64,000 nucleotides of DNA from Priapulus caudatus (Eukaryota; Priapulida; Priapulimorpha; Priapulimorphida; Priapulidae): assembly GCF_000485595.1 (NCBI RefSeq), contig NW_014577176.1:381724-445723 (forward strand), written 5' to 3'. Both the position numbers and the translations under genes were made by a program. Within the stretch, counting starts at the first letter, position 1, and every line of letters begins with the position of its first letter. Of this stretch, positions 34,457-45,276 are shown in pieces. The notes beneath the pieces are model-generated. The model had not been told where the DNA came from. It saw nothing but the letters and a program-made list of their open reading frames with translations, and did no database searches.

Positions 34457-37400
34457 GTGATCATGTGTGTCATCTCGTATGTTATGGGAAGAACTCTCAT
34501 GCCCAGAACAAGTCTGTTGACAGTTAAAAGAATCTTTCTGTATCTAGTACCATTTATAAGTGCATGCAAAACTAGTGGAAGAACTTCAGAGTCAAGCGAC
34601 ATACGTACAGGTATGCAAAGATATCAACCATCATCAAGACTGGCAATCAAATTTCCACCATCTCCAGAAACCGAGCAAACAGCGCCTCACATCAAACCGA
34701 TGGGCGAGGCAGAACTCGTAAAAGAATTCACGATTGCGCAGTCTGTGGATAGAGTGCCTGCGTTTGTTTCATCGTCTTTAGCACCGTGCTCATCAAGAAT
34801 TATATACGGAGCCCCACCAGTGGCAGCGTTGAGTCACTTAAGAATTCTATCCGAGGCGGCGAGTACTTTATCTTCCACTACAGTGTGTCCAGCTGACAAT
34901 ACGAAACAAGACGAATCATTGATGCAGAACATAAACGTTGAGAGTGACGTTCATTGTGACGGTGTTGCAAGGTTGGATCAATCGAAGAGTAGCAGCGAAG
35001 CAGGCAGCATGCGAGAAACGCTGACTCCAGAACCCACGACGTCCCGTCACAAAGCAAAGTTGGAATGCCGTCCTGGAGTCTCTAGCCTTGCAGCGTTGTG
35101 CCACGGCGCGATGCAGATACGTGGCTGCGATGAAGCATCAGCGTTGCCGACGACAACCCACGCCCAACAGAGCGCGCGTGGACAACAGCAGCTGGCAGCG
35201 TCTGCGAATGAGCCGGTCGAGCAAATATGTTACCTGTTCAACGACAGACGTGCGTCGTCGTCGGACCGCGCCGCCGCCGACAATGACGACGATGAGTCGA
35301 CGCTCGTGCTCGGCATGGCTGACGTCATGCCCTTCAACGTCGTCGCCATCGAGGAAGAGGTCGCGGCAGCAGACTATGACACTGGCGACGCTGCGGCTGC
35401 GGACTATGAGATGGTGGCGCCACTAGACGTGATCGACGTCGCGGAGGGCAATGTGTCGCGGACCGATCACACGTACATGACACCTTCTACTCCTCATCCT
35501 CCTCTGCCGGCGAGGGAGGACGGCGAAAATGATGGTCGAGAGGAAACGAGCCGGAGAGATGAGATGAGATTTGGTGACACTATAGAGGAGGAAGAGATGA
35601 GAAGCGAAAGCGACGCGACAAAGAGTCGCAGTGGACATTGTGCAACGGCAGGTCTCACAGGTGAGTGAGTGTTCACGCTGGAACACTTTGTTTCTCATAT
35701 ACCTGGGTATGTGGGGGGAAGGTATGCCCAGGACAAATCCATAGCTAAATTGAAACAGTTGTACTTGGGTCTATGAATTGCCCAGGAGTAGATTTAATCA
35801 CCATGTGTGCTGTGCAAAAACGATATCCTCCAACCCTTTGATCAAATTCATTTTTTTCACTTTTTGTCACTTCTTTTTGTGCATAATCATGTATACTGTT
35901 TACTTCACACTTGGGCCTGGTGTTCACAAACAGGGTGGGTGGCCTGAGCCCCTGGACCCCACCTGAACCACTGTGTGGATTTGCTATTGCCAGTATCTGT
36001 CATGATGTAGGACCTGTTTGTATTGGTGTACGTGTTGTATTGGTGTACTCAAAGTGCAGCTGAAGTGGACGTTGTCATATCAGGTACTACAGATATGTAC
36101 CCGAGGTACGTATGTATGTATATTGTATACACAAGTGTACCAGACCTGTATCTTCTCAGCATATATGTACCCTGTGTTTACATAAACGTACCTGCCCCTG
36201 AGATGGAGATCGAATGAAGACGGTCATGGAGGTGTAGGGGGCAGGAGGAGGAGGAGGAGGAGGAGGGGAGAAGGTGATGGAGTAGGGGAGGAGGAGGAGG
36301 AGCGGAGAAGGTGATGGAGATCGAATGAAGACGGTCATGGAGGAGGAGTAGGGGGCAGGAGGAGGAGGAGGAGGAGGAGGGGAGAAGGTGATGGAGTAGG
36401 GGGAGGAGGAGGAGGAGCGGAGAAGGTGATGGAGATCGAATGAAGACGGTCATGGAGGAGGAGTAGGGGGCAGGAGGAGGAGGAGGATGGGAAAAGGTGA
36501 TGGAGTAGGTGAGGAGGAGGAGGAGGAGGAGGAGGAGGAGGGGAGAAGGTGATGGAGTAGGGGAGTAGGGGAGGAGGAGGGAGGAGGGGGAGAAAGTTGA
36601 TGGAGTAGGTGGAGAGGAAAGAGGAGGAGGAGGGAGAAGGTGATGGAGTAGGGCGGAGGAGGAGAGGAGGGAGAAGGTGATGGAGGAGGGAGAGGAAGAG
36701 AGGAGAGGGGAGAAGTGATGGAGGAGGGAGTAGGAGGCCAGCGAATGGAGGAGAGGAGGGGAGAAGGTGTTGGAGTAGGGGGAGGAGGAGGAGGAGTGAG
36801 GAGGACGGAAGGGAGATGGTTTGGAGTAGGTAGGAGCGAGGAAGAGAGGAGGAGGGAGAAGTGATGGAGGAGTGAGGGGAAGGAGGAGGAGGGAGGAGGG
36901 GAGAAGGTGGATGGAGTAGGTGGAGGAGAGAGAGAGGAGAGGGGAGAAGGTGATGGAGAGATAGGCGGACAGGAGAGGAGGAGGAGGGTAGAAGCGTGAT
37001 GGAGTAGGCGAGAGGAGGCAGCGAGGAGGGGGGGAGAGGTGATGGAGATGCGAATGAATAAGGTCCATGCAGGAGAGGAGGGGCAGGAAGAGGAGGAGCT
37101 CCAGAGAGGTGATGAGATAGGTGGGAGGGAGGAGGAGAGAGGAGGAGGAAGAGGGGAGAAGCGAATGATGGAGGAGGAGGAAGGCAGGAGGAGGGAGAAG
37201 GTGATGGAGAGGAGTAGAGGAGGAGAAGCGTGTTGAGTTAGCGGGAGGAGGAGAGAGGAGTAGGAGGAGGAGAGGAGGAGGAGGGGAGCGGTTGGAGTAG
37301 GAGGAGGAGCGAGGAGCGGGAAAGGTGATGGAGTAGGTGGTGAGGAAGGAGGGAAGGAGGAGGGGGAGAGGGAGAGAGTAGGAGGGGATAGTTGGATTAT

Positions 37401-40400
37401 TCAACATTATCAGGAGTAGAATAACAACATATACTGTGTTTATTCTCTGTTTATTCCTGATTTGTGATGCTATATAGCCATTAATACTGGTTAAAATTTA
37501 TTATGTAGTCTTGTACAACTGAAACCTAGTTGCGTTAAGATTTCAGTTCGTGCTGCATTACGTCGAGAGAGCCCGACTGCTATTTATGTAGGCACGGTGC
37601 ATCGTATAGAATTAAATGTTCTGAACCTTGCGTTGTTTATGTATAAAGTCCAAACGTTGAAGGAAATCCAGTTCGTTCGGCTGCATTTCTGCTTGAAGAA
37701 AAAGCTGCCATCCACACAAATATTTCATAATGTCATAGTCATAAGTCTGAGATGAACTTCCACAAGGATTTATTATTGCTCACGCCACGCGTGAGCAAGA
37801 GTCCGGAAATGTTGTCTAATATACATGAATAGAATAGTAACTGTGCGCGTCCCGTCGTTTGGAACGAAGAGCTCCCCAGTGTGGTCCATATATATATGCC
37901 CAGCGACGTGTGAACGTCACAGTCAGGAGGTCCCCAGGCACTGCAGGCCGAAAAAAGCGTCCGGGCCCGCCCCCCGCCCCGCCGGCCCGCCCCCCCGCCG
38001 CAGCGGGCCCCCCCGGCGCGCCCCGCGCCCCCGCGCGCGGCCGCCCCCCCCGCGCCCCGGCCCGCGCCGCCCCGGCCGGCCCCCCCCCGCCGCCCCCGCC
38101 CCCCGCCCCCCCGCCCGCCCCGCCCGCCACCCCCCCCCGCGCCCCCCCCGCGGGTCCGGCCCGCGCCCCCGCCCCCCCGCCGCCCCCGCGCGGCCCGCGC
38201 CGCCCCCCCGCGCCCGGGCCGCCCCCCCGCGCGCGCCCCCCCCCGGCCCGGGCGCCCCGCCCCGCCCCCCGCCCGCCCCGCGGCGGCGCCGCCCGCCCGG
38301 GCGCCCCTCGCCACTCGCCTGAGCGCACTGCACAAGCGTGCGTCATACGTCTCTACATCCGGTTTTGCATCCGGGTTCGCGATCTCGTGACGCTTAGTCA
38401 CGGCGAAGAGATATGTTTCTAGAAACTTCTCTNNNNNNNNNNNNNNNNNNNNNNNNNTGTTTTTACATCGTTTGTAACATTTAAAGTAAAATCTCATTAC
38501 GAATCAAATCGTCCTTATTTCTCCCTCTCCCCTTCTTCCGTAGGTGGAAGGGTGAGCTCTCTCCTTCCACCCCTCTCTCTCTTCTCTCTCTCTCTCTTCT
38601 CTTCTCGTCTCTCTCTCTTCTCTCTCTTCTCTCTCTCTTCCTCGCCTCTCTACTCTGTCATCTCGACCCTCTCTCTTTCTCGCTCACTTCGCCCTTACAT
38701 CGCTCTCCGCTGTCCGGCTGTGGTGTGTTTTAAATTTTTGTGTCGACCGAACATTTTAAAGTGTTAAAAATTCCATACGAAACATAACCTTCGCCGTCAA
38801 TTGTTTCCGTCTCTAATGTATACAGAGGCGCACCGGGGGTCGGCGCACAACCTAGATGCTGGCGCGGGCGCGGGCATTTAGAGTTGTGGCCAGTGTGGTC
38901 GGTGTCTTTTTGAGGGAGTTATTATATAACTATGTAATCTTTTTTCGTGTTGATTGTTTTGCCTTATTTAACACACGCGCACTGATGTATTCTATAAACG
39001 CTTAATTAAAGTCCGTACCGAAAAAGTGATCTCTCAAGTCTTTGTCTGCGAATCGAAGCCTCCTGAAATTTCTTAGATCGGGAGTGGGGGAGGCGGGAGA
39101 GGAAAAGGGGGAGGGTGGTGTTTGCCTTTTTGTCGCTGAGAAAAAGGGAGAGAGGGGAGGTGTTGTTTTTTTCGTTTCGCGGGGAATAGGGAAGAAGGGA
39201 GGGAGGGGGTTTAGTCTTTTCGTTTCGCGGGAATGGGAGAATAAGGGTTGAGAGGTGTGTATTTCTCACACACCACCCATTTCTCTCTGTTCATATGTCC
39301 GTCTCTCCCTCACCTCTCTGTCGGCTTCTCATCTCTGTCTTTCTCTCTCTCGCTCTCCTCTCTCTCTTCTGCTCTCCTCTCTCTCTCTCTCTCGCTCTCT
39401 CTTCTCTCTTCTCTCTCTCTCTACTTCTTCTCTCAGCTCTCTCTCTTCTCTCTCTCTCTCTTTCTCTCACCTCTCTGGCCCTCGCTCTCTCGCTCTCGCT
39501 CTCTCTCTCTCTCTTTCTTCTTCTCCCTCACCTCTCTGTCCTCTCCTCTCTCGCGCGGCTCTCTCTCTCTCTTTTTCCTCCCTCTCTCTCGCCTCTAGCT
39601 CTCTCTCTCTCCTCCCCTCTCTCTCTCTTTTTTCAGCCCTTTAGCTCTTCTCTCTCTCTTCTCTCTCTCTCTCACTAGCTTTCTCTTCCCTCCCCTTCCT
39701 TCTCTCTCCCCACCCTCATCAGTCACGCGTCGTTCTCGGATGTACCCTGAATCAACCCCTGAGTGAGGTTCACCCCAACCTTCCCCCTCACACAACACTA
39801 ACACACACAACACACCACACACACAACACACACACACAATACACACAATACACGCATAATACACACACACACATCGGCACACATCGCCGCAACGACACAA
39901 CCGCGCAACACACAAACACACACACCACACGCCACACACACACACACACATCACATAACCACACACACACACACACACACACACACCACACACACACACA
40001 CTACACACACACGACAACCGCACACACACCCACACGCACACGCCATCACACACACACACACACACATCACACACACACGCACACCCGACACCACACACCG
40101 CACACCCTTTCACCAGCGGCAAACTAGTCTGGTTTGACGCTGCTGCTGCCGCCCACCCTGTGTAACACTGACAGTCTGATAAGGGAACCCCTCGCACACT
40201 AGGGAGGCAGCGTCCGACAGCGTACTAAAAGATATAGTGTGTGCGGCAGCGCGTGTGACAGGTCGCTCCTCCCCTCCTCCTCCTCCCCCTACTCCATCGC
40301 CTTCTTCCCTCCTCCTCCTCCTCCTCCTCCTCCTCCTGCCCCCTACTCCTCCTCCATGACCTTCTTCATTCGATCTCCATCACCTTCTCCGCTCCTCCTC

Positions 40401-43050
40401 CTCCCCCTCCTCCACTCCTCCTCCTCCTCCTCCCCTCCTCCTCCCCCTACTCCATCGCCTTCTTCCCTCCTCCTCCTCCTCCTCCTCCTCCTCCTCCTCC
40501 TCTTCCTCCTGCCCCCTACTCTTCCCCCATGACCATCTTCATTCAATCTCCATAATCTTCTCCGCTCCCCCTCCTCCTCCTTCTACTCCATCACCTTCTC
40601 CCCTTCTCCTCCTCCTCCTCCTCATCCTCCTGCCCCCTACTCCTCCTCCATGACCTTCTTCATTCGATCTCCATCACCTTCTCCGCTCCTCCTCCTCCCC
40701 CTCCTCCCCTCCTCCTCCTCCTCCTCCTCCCCCTACTCCATCACCTTTCCCCTCCTCCTCCTGCCCCCTACTCCTCCTCCTGCCCCCTACTCCTCCTCCA
40801 TGACCGTCTTCATTCGATCTCCATCTCAGGGGCAGGTACGTTTATGTAAACACAGGGTACATATATGCTGAGAAGATACAGGTCTGGTACACTTGTGTAT
40901 ACATATACGTACCTCGGGTACATATCTGTAGTACCTGATACGACAACGACCCCTTCAGCCAAAGTGCACCTGTTTTATCAGGTCGAGTTATTATTTAGTT
41001 TAGATTAAGGTGAACAGTCAGTTGAACAAATTATATTTAATGGATCGTGGAATGCCAAAATCCCCAACTGCTTTATGAAAAGCGAAGGAATGTTTTGCTA
41101 ATATAACCCATAACGTTGTATTTCCATTTAGCTGGAGTTGAGAAGAAAACTGTAGGAGACAAGAAGAAGATGAAGTTGTCAAGAGAGGAAAAGATAGCAA
41201 AGCCTAATTATTTCGTTGCTATTCAAGTGTCTAGCAAAGAGGTTCGTTGCTAACTGTGATGACATTTGACTATCCACTGCTGATTGATCTCTTGTGTAGT
41301 TGTGATATAGCGATTATATCGGGCATAAAGAATCCCATCCAGGGTTCTCCTTAGACATTTTAAAAGGCATTTCGTTTGTGGATGGATGGGGGAGGGGGCC
41401 GAGAAGCGGTTACACCAATTGGAGTCAGTTACACGTGTCATAAGTGCCCCAATTACACCAGATAAACTATCAGTTACTTGAAGTACTGTCAAAAGTAAAC
41501 AGCTGGAAATTAAGGTGTGTTGATTAGGCAATTATTATTATTTATTGTTATTATTATGTCATACAAGATATGCATTAAAGGCATGAAGAAAACACTGCTA
41601 TTTACTAGTAGTTACATGATGAGATTGTTAGATGTTGAGATTATGAGGTCGGTGGTTGCATGCATGTTCATAGTTATTTTACTTTAGGTGCATGATGCCG
41701 TGAAGCAGGTCCAAGACAAGCTACGAGAGCATGATGCTAAGCTAGCAGCTGCCTGCATTCATCCTGCCACCCTACATCTGACAATGGCAGTCATGAATTT
41801 GGCAGAGGATGACCTGAAACGGTGAGTTTTAACTGTAACTATCTGTCATATTATGTTCAGTCCTCTTGTAATCATAAAAGGTTGTTAGCAGTGAAAGCGA
41901 TATGTGCGCCTTTAGTATATGCTATTATCAGCAATAGAATAGCAGCTTGAGAATGTTTCACTGGCCGTTTTGTTTTACGAATCTTTTTTATTGGACCGTT
42001 GAAGTCTAGCTATAGCACTATAGTAAAAGCTAGTGGGCATTTTGCATGTGTTAATGAATTTCTGCAGGGCACACACCGCCATGGAATCATGCAGCAGTGA
42101 GCTTGTCAGCGATCAGTCTATTTTTCCTCTGCTGTTGGATTTCCATGGAATTGGCCACTTCGGGAATTCCGTTATTTTCGCACATGTCAAAGATGGTGAC
42201 GGCTTGACACGGCTGAGCCTAGTAGCAGGTATGAATGCCTTCTGCTCATATCACTCACCTGATCGTGAAGTAAAAATTCTCGTTTCAGCGAAGACAACTT
42301 GCGACCCACTGAATCCATTTTTCGTCCTGTTATCTTGTTGCTTTCCCTTTGTATTGCATATCTGTGGTAAACAGGCTATCATTGCCTTGTGTCTGCAGGG
42401 AAAGTTCGTGAGCATTTGGAGAGACATGGATTAAGGACAGAGAAGAAGCCGTTTGCTGCCCATTTAACTATACTTAAGATGTCAAAAGCACGTCATCTCC
42501 AACGTTCCAAGGTTGACCCTAGTTACTACAAGGTGAGATCTATGATCATAGGATGCGGCATTTGAGGTTTAAACTTGCGTACCGCAATTAAACTAGAGTT
42601 AATGTGAAGTAAAAACTATCATTTCACTAGTTGGTTGCTGGTGGCGATGTTTTTATCACGTATGCTAATTCAGAATTAGCAGAAGGAATGTTAATATTGA
42701 TATGAGTGAGAGGTGTTTTCCCTTAATTTATAGTTTAAAAAGGTAATTGGGCAATATAATTACATACTCGGTTTGTATGTCCGGTAATGAAACACGGGTT
42801 TTAGCAAGCGGCTGCTTCAATCCTAGACAAGTGGGCAGAAACAGTTGCAACGTATGCTAACATGTAGTCATTGTATTCTAAGGAATATGAAGAGATGGCA
42901 TTTGGAAATCAGCAGGTGGAAAGTCTCCAGCTTCTATCTATGAATAAACCCAAGGACACAAATGGCTACTACTATTGTAGCAAAGAGGTGAACCTCACAG
43001 CTCCAGATGCGGAAATGGCTGTTGCAGATAGTGATGAACTGGGCAACTAA
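34457..43050 (+). CDS. AKAP7: AKAP7-like 2H phosphoesterase / A-kinase anchor protein
   Basis: Six coding exons: 34457-35660, 41132-41241, 41688-41821, 42068-42228, 42399-42532, 42883-43050. Phases agree at every junction, 1911 nt, 636 residues. The second in-frame Met region at 34613 follows an acceptor-like ACAG and may be the true start or exon edge (584 residues). The C-terminal third is the AKAP7 central domain: PNYFVAIQVSSKE, the first His-X-Thr (LHLTMAV), FHGIGHFGNSVIF, the second His-X-Thr (AHLTILKMS) and NGYYYC. The paired motifs define the 2H phosphoesterase fold. In the long N-terminus, MADVMPFNVVAIEE resembles the conserved VDMPFATVDI of vertebrate AKAP7, which supports joining the exons. 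Vertebrate AKAP7 binds PKA regulatory subunits and AMP. The protein ends about 60 residues short of the human PKA-anchoring helix, so PKA binding is doubtful. Intron 1 is 5.5 kb of repeats. Confidence 0.86.
36187..37385. repeat. (GGA)n minisatellite
   Basis: Purine-only strand. Near 36187-36500 it forms about 110-base higher-order units with GGAGATCGAATGAAGACGG. From about 36590 on the units become irregular with many single-base insertions and deletions, which looks like sequencing noise or strong decay. Confidence 0.92.
37970..38306. other. Almost pure G+C block, probable sequence artefact
   Basis: About 330 bases with virtually no A or T, made of C-runs broken by G. Its composition is unlike anything else in the window. 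It lies 130 bp from a run of 25 N. The long frames it opens on both strands are meaningless. Confidence 0.7.
38433..38457. other. Assembly gap (25 N)
   Basis: Twenty-five undetermined bases within the large inverted structure. Confidence 0.99.
38540..39720. repeat. (CT)n-rich tracts
   Basis: Two CT-rich blocks (about 38560-38690 and 39290-39720) separated by about 0.6 kb of moderate-complexity sequence, including a direct repeat of TTTCGTTTCGCGGG near 39170 and 39220. No gene. Confidence 0.9.
39790..40110. repeat. (CA)n microsatellite, imperfect
   Basis: ACACAC array with frequent interruptions (CACCACAC, AATACACAC). Confidence 0.93.
40265..40800. repeat. (CCT)n minisatellite, mirror of the GGA array
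   Basis: CTC/TCC arrays with recurring TTCATTCGATCTCCATCACC spacers, the inverse of the spacer in the left GGA array. Confidence 0.92.
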
Positions 43051-43191
43051 AGAGCAGAGTTGTGACACTAGGAACAAATATATGAAACAACGAGGACAGG
43101 CCACGCAAAGCATAATCCCTGGCAGCTGTATCAATTCAAATGAGAAGGTGTATATGATCGGCGAAAATTAGGAGGGGAGCAGAGGGAGAGA

Positions 43192-43197
43192 AATAAA
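43192..43197 (+). promoter_or_regulatory. Polyadenylation signal AATAAA, AKAP7-like gene
   Basis: 142 bp after the stop codon. Confidence 0.6.
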
Positions 43198-43259
43198 GGA
43201 AGCATACCTATGTATATATATAGAAACAAGAGCATGTCACTTGAAGTCAAAGTATAGTA

Positions 43260-44071
43260 CAGTCAACCTCGCTTAATCTGTAATCACTTTATTCGTAGAA
43301 TGACTAATTCGTACAAAAACATATGGTCCCAATATTTCTCTTCTTTATTCCCTTTAATTTCCATTGTATAATTTGTATTCTGTAATTCGTAAATTCGTAC
43401 AATTCGTATTCTGTAATTCGTAGTTCGTACAAAATTCTCTGGTTCAATTAACATTATTAAATTCAAAATGACATGCGTAATTCGTAGGGGATGTTTGTTT
43501 ATGCAAGCAACATTTTATCTTTGAGAATATTTATAAACACTGCCACTCCCTCAACAACTAAAATCAATAAGCCAGTTCGTTGCATTGAGCATGCGCGAGA
43601 TTCGGGAGTGAACTTTTGCCAAGGTCAATTGTACATAAACCGCTCGTTGTGTCTCCGTTCTGTGTGATAGCAAGTGGAACCGTACGTACTGTATTTGTCC
43701 AAGTTTGAAGTAAAATCAAATTTAACCAATATTTACTCAATATAGAATGTGCGTAAACTTCAATAATCGTTATACATGTAGAACAAATGCATGTTGTTTT
43801 CCATAGCTTCTGTATAACATGCATGCATATTATGTAGTATACGGCAAGTGTGTACGAGCGAACGCGCGATCCAGCTGTTCTGTTATGTACAAATAACTTT
43901 GTAAAAACTTTCATGCATAAATCGTTCTTTACACGAATTATCTATCTATTTCGTGGTTTCTACGGATTAAATAGAATTCGTGGAAAATACGAATTAAGTC
44001 TAATTCGTTGATTACATAATTCGTAGAAAATGCCGTGGTCCCGTCTGATACGAATTAAGCGAGGTTGACTG
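43260..44071. mobile_element. 812-bp pogo/Tigger-type MITE
   Basis: Ends CAGTCAACCTCGCTTAAT and ATTAAGCGAGGTTGACTG are inverted, flanked by TA on each side (43258-43259, 44072-44073). CAGT...CCTCGCTTAA ends plus TA duplication match the pogo/Tigger branch of Tc1/mariner. The interior has many AATTCGTA(G/C) repeats near both ends. No transposase frame. Confidence 0.88.
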
Positions 44072-44089
44072 TATTTAAAATTAAAAAAA

Positions 44090-44275
44090 ATGACAGGACC
44101 GCCATTTTACGTGGTCATCCGAGCCACGGGAGATTCACAGTCTCCCCTAATGTTGAGAGCCTGGTTTTTACAACTCGAGAAGATTTCACTGCCTGACCGG
44201 AGTTTGAACTCACAGCCTTCAGAGTGAGAGGGGGCAGTATAAGTGACATAGCCACTTACCCACTGAAGCTCTCCA
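44090..44275 (-). repeat. tRNA-derived SINE
   Basis: Read on the minus strand, the start (GGAGAGCTTCAGTGGGTAAG) resembles a pol III A box. GTGAGTTCAAACTCC about 60 bases on (44199-44214) fits the B box. After the tRNA-like head comes a body ending in GGATGACCACGTAAAATGG and GGTCCTGTC, then an A/T-rich tail that abuts the pogo-type element. The tail resembles the shared 3' tail of invertebrate SINEs, from memory only. It is not a functional tRNA gene because the head does not fold into a complete cloverleaf. Confidence 0.65.
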
Positions 44276-44811
44276 ATTGAGGTTTGAATTATAATGACTG
44301 AAGTAATTATTGTTTCCATTGTTACCTTTGGTTGAAGTGCAAACTGCAACTGTGCAAGAAGAGACTAGAAAGAAAGTGATAGCCAGATGTAGGAGCAGGT
44401 TTTGCTCTTACACGAGCAAAGTAGTAGATAAAAATGTGAATATTCATGCAATACAAGCAATGAAAGCAAACATTGTATTCAAATATTTTGCTCAAATATA
44501 TTTCTTATAATACTACATAACATCATTATCTTGAACACTCTACATAATGGCATTATACATAGTTTTCTATATAGTGGCATCGATGTTTCTAGTTTGCCAA
44601 ATGTAATGCACTCATGCACGTGCACATACATTTATAGATAGAATAATGTATTCATAGTTACAGATTTTATAGGAAAAAATCCTTTTGATTGCTGTTACAT
44701 TTGTATAACAATATGATATCTTTGAATAGCAATTAGTGTAATAAATGAGTTGAGGTAATATAGGGCTTTGGTTATTAATATACACGTTTGGTGTAAATAA
44801 TATCAGGAGTG

Positions 44812-44872
44812 AATAATAATAGATCTAATATTAAGATATAAGATAATCTATTATTATTCCCTCCTGATAATA
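44812..44872. repeat. Palindromic repeat with ATCAGGAGT ends
   Basis: ATCAGGAGTGAATAATAAT is mirrored by ATTATTATTCCCTCCTGAT around an AT-rich loop. The same end motif recurs at 18600, 37407, 45183 and 59989. Confidence 0.75.
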
Positions 44873-45276
44873 TACATTAACCACTATAATAACTAGTATA
44901 ACGTATAATGGATGGTATAATTACTTACACATTATCAATTATCATTCTACTGTGCAAGAACCATAATCTATTTTACATTAATATCACATATGCCTTCTAC
45001 AAAATACAATTACATAATTATTTAATGCCTTAAATTGTAGTCACTATAATCTTGGTTGGATTTGATGCATTCAACGAAATCATCGCATTATTGAACAATG
45101 ACAACAGCTCGCCGTAATGTAATGTATCACAACCAGTTTCACTACAAAATCCTTCATGATATCAAGAGTAAAATAATCACGTTTACTCCTGATAGTATTT
45201 ATAACTGAGGAAAGTGAAAACTGGGCACAAATGCTTCTTAGTGCAAAATCTGTAGTAAGAAACCAGCGAATCTTCC
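44873..45276. other. Spacer downstream of PTER
   Basis: AT-rich, no gene. It should contain the PTER 3' UTR. No canonical AATAAA was found in the right orientation. Confidence 0.45.

Larger units (their letters stand above)
36053..40970. repeat. 4.9-kb inverted structure of low-complexity DNA in AKAP7-like intron 1
   Basis: Left arm about 36053-36233 and right arm about 40798-40970 are inverted copies (TTTACATAAACGTACCTGCC against GGCAGGTACGTTTATGTAAA, continuing through TATCTTCTCAGCATATATGT). Inward of both are mirrored GGA/CCT arrays carrying the spacer GATCGAATGAAGACGGTCAT. The middle holds CT and CA microsatellites, a G+C block and an N gap. It may be a very long foldback element filled with satellites, or a palindromic region that assembled badly. 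Confidence 0.8.

Noticed and set aside
34213-34602. 129-codon minus-strand frame with several cysteines
   Set aside because: Overlaps the start of the AKAP7-like frame; no splice partner or family resemblance, cysteine spacing fits no known finger.
36178-37407. 409-codon Ser/Pro/Leu frame
   Set aside because: Translation of the GGA minisatellite.
37739-38497. 252-codon Gly/Ala/Arg frame
   Set aside because: Crosses the N gap and the G+C artefact block.
39595-40197. 200-codon Cys/Val-rich frame
   Set aside because: CA microsatellite read on the minus strand.
44090-44275. Possible tRNA gene
   Set aside because: A and B boxes are present, but the acceptor stem and anticodon arm do not pair; the extended body fits a SINE.
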